Origin: Hanamia caeni
GTDB lineage: Bacteria; Bacteroidota; Bacteroidia; Chitinophagales; Chitinophagaceae
Direction of reading: 5' to 3'
Length of the DNA stretch: 64,000 nucleotides
Assembly (NCBI RefSeq): GCF_003721595.1
Contig: NZ_RJJR01000013.1
Span: forward strand, 1-64,000
Made by a program: the position numbers and the translations under genes. Below are positions 63,609 through 64,000 of this stretch, one piece after another. The notes under the pieces are model-generated. The model worked only from the letters and a program-made list of their open reading frames with translations. It did no database searches and was not told where the DNA came from. The first letter of the stretch is position 1; every line of letters begins with the position of its first letter.

Positions 63609-64000
63609 TTATTTTATTGCTTTGTTAACTTTTAGTACCATACGAATGTGCTCAATTCCATCTTCAAGGTAGATTTCACTTTGCTGAACAAAACCAAACG
63701 ATTCGTAAAATTTTTTCAGGTAATACTGCGCGCTTACCTTGATGGCAGTTTGTCCGAATAGCGTGTAAATTTCACTGATTGATTTTTGCATCAATTCCTT
63801 ACCTATGTTTCTTTTTCTAAACGAGGGAGACGTTAGCACCCGGCCGATTGATGCCGCATGATCATACGAAATTCCTTTAGCAAGGAGCCGCGTATAAGCG
63901 ATCAGGTTTTCATCCTTCCAGGCCATGAGGTGGTAGGCTTTTAAATCTTTATCATCACAATCCTGGTATACACAATTTTGTTCAACTACAAAAACTTCGT
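63609..64000 (-). CDS. ElaA-type GNAT family N-acetyltransferase, 5' end beyond the window
   Basis: The reading frame continues past the first internal ATG (63926) to the window edge. Upstream codons give EVFVVEQNCVYQDCDDKD, the signature of ElaA-like GNAT acetyltransferases. Further in are RLLAKGISYDHAASIGRVLTSPSF (acetyl-CoA region start), RKRNIGKELMQKSI (the R/QxxGxG/A-type pyrophosphate loop, here RNIGKE), and a C-terminal GFVQQSEIYLEDGIEHIRMVL. About 130 residues are visible; the full protein is usually about 150. The acetyl acceptor is unknown. Confidence 0.9.
   Translation of the reverse strand, partial: EVFVVEQNCVYQDCDDKDLKAYHLMAWKDENLIAYTRLLAKGISYDHAASIGRVLTSPSFRKRNIGKELMQKSISEIYTLFGQTAIKVSAQYYLKKFYESFGFVQQSEIYLEDGIEHIRMVLKVNKAIK

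Noticed and set aside
1..64000. CRISPR array, tRNA/rRNA genes, insertion sequences or prophage
   Set aside because: I looked for regular direct repeats, tRNA T-loop type strings in gene-free stretches, and transposase or integrase motifs, and found none.

Overview
The window looks like a chromosomal segment of a Bacteroidota bacterium, most likely of the Chitinophagaceae/Sphingobacteriia side. The grounds are: a complete gldK-gldL-gldM-gldN cluster (type IX secretion/gliding), two secreted proteins with T9SS-type C-terminal sorting domains, a CRTAC1-like FG-GAP lipoprotein, DUF1080 and Tat-exported Gfo/Idh/MocA proteins, a TraR/DksA-like protein with the degenerate Bacteroidota zinc-finger motif, low-GC DNA, and several promoters matching the Bacteroidota consensus (TTG, about 19-21 nt, TAnnTTTG). 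No rRNA, tRNA, CRISPR array, transposase or phage gene was recognised. Most of the window is ordinary core and metabolic genome.

Layout. 0-5 kb: the 3' end of an unidentified gene, a strong terminator, a 1195-residue FG-GAP/ASPIC-UnbV lipoprotein and, convergent to it, a seven-haem cytochrome c lipoprotein. 5-9 kb: a minus-strand group (LysE exporter, small membrane protein, MtgA glycosyltransferase), then a GH3-family acyl-amidating enzyme. 9-16 kb: a small conserved protein, then gltB-gltD (glutamate synthase). 16-24 kb: typA, comF, ileS followed by a Lys/Ala-rich DksA-like protein, and a cysteine-rich AraC regulator. 24-28 kb: an Mpo1-like membrane dioxygenase, then an ACS-family MFS transporter with a 2-dehydro-3-deoxygalactonokinase. 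28-35 kb: an ELWxxDGT-repeat T9SS cargo, a DMT transporter, and a NagZ-like GH3 glycosidase fused to a serine beta-lactamase-like domain. 35-44 kb: acs, an AI-2E family permease, queA, an RNase H-like protein, a T9SS metzincin protease and small proteins. 44-50 kb: a Tat-exported oxidoreductase plus a double DUF1080 hydrolase (probable sugar-oxidation pair), a PNPOx-like protein, LOG, CinA and DoxX proteins.

50-53 kb is the most interesting stretch: a well-formed cobalamin riboswitch lies directly upstream of nrdB-nrdA, a class I ribonucleotide reductase in which neither subunit has an ATP-cone. The radical subunit resembles the dimanganese class Id type described in Flavobacteriia. This predicts that the B12-independent reductase is repressed when B12 is available and that a B12-dependent reductase is encoded elsewhere.

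54-64 kb: gldN, gldM, gldL and gldK on the minus strand with a promoter and a terminator, then uvrA, an outer-membrane beta-barrel protein, and an ElaA-type acetyltransferase cut by the window end. The gldKLMN products would export the two sorting-domain proteins encoded here. I did not find a clear, wholly new multi-gene system. The best leads are the riboswitch/RNR unit, a palindromic repeat translated inside ileS, the histone-like tail on the DksA-like protein, the NagZ-beta-lactamase fusion, and a possible small RNA at 8.74-8.98 kb.
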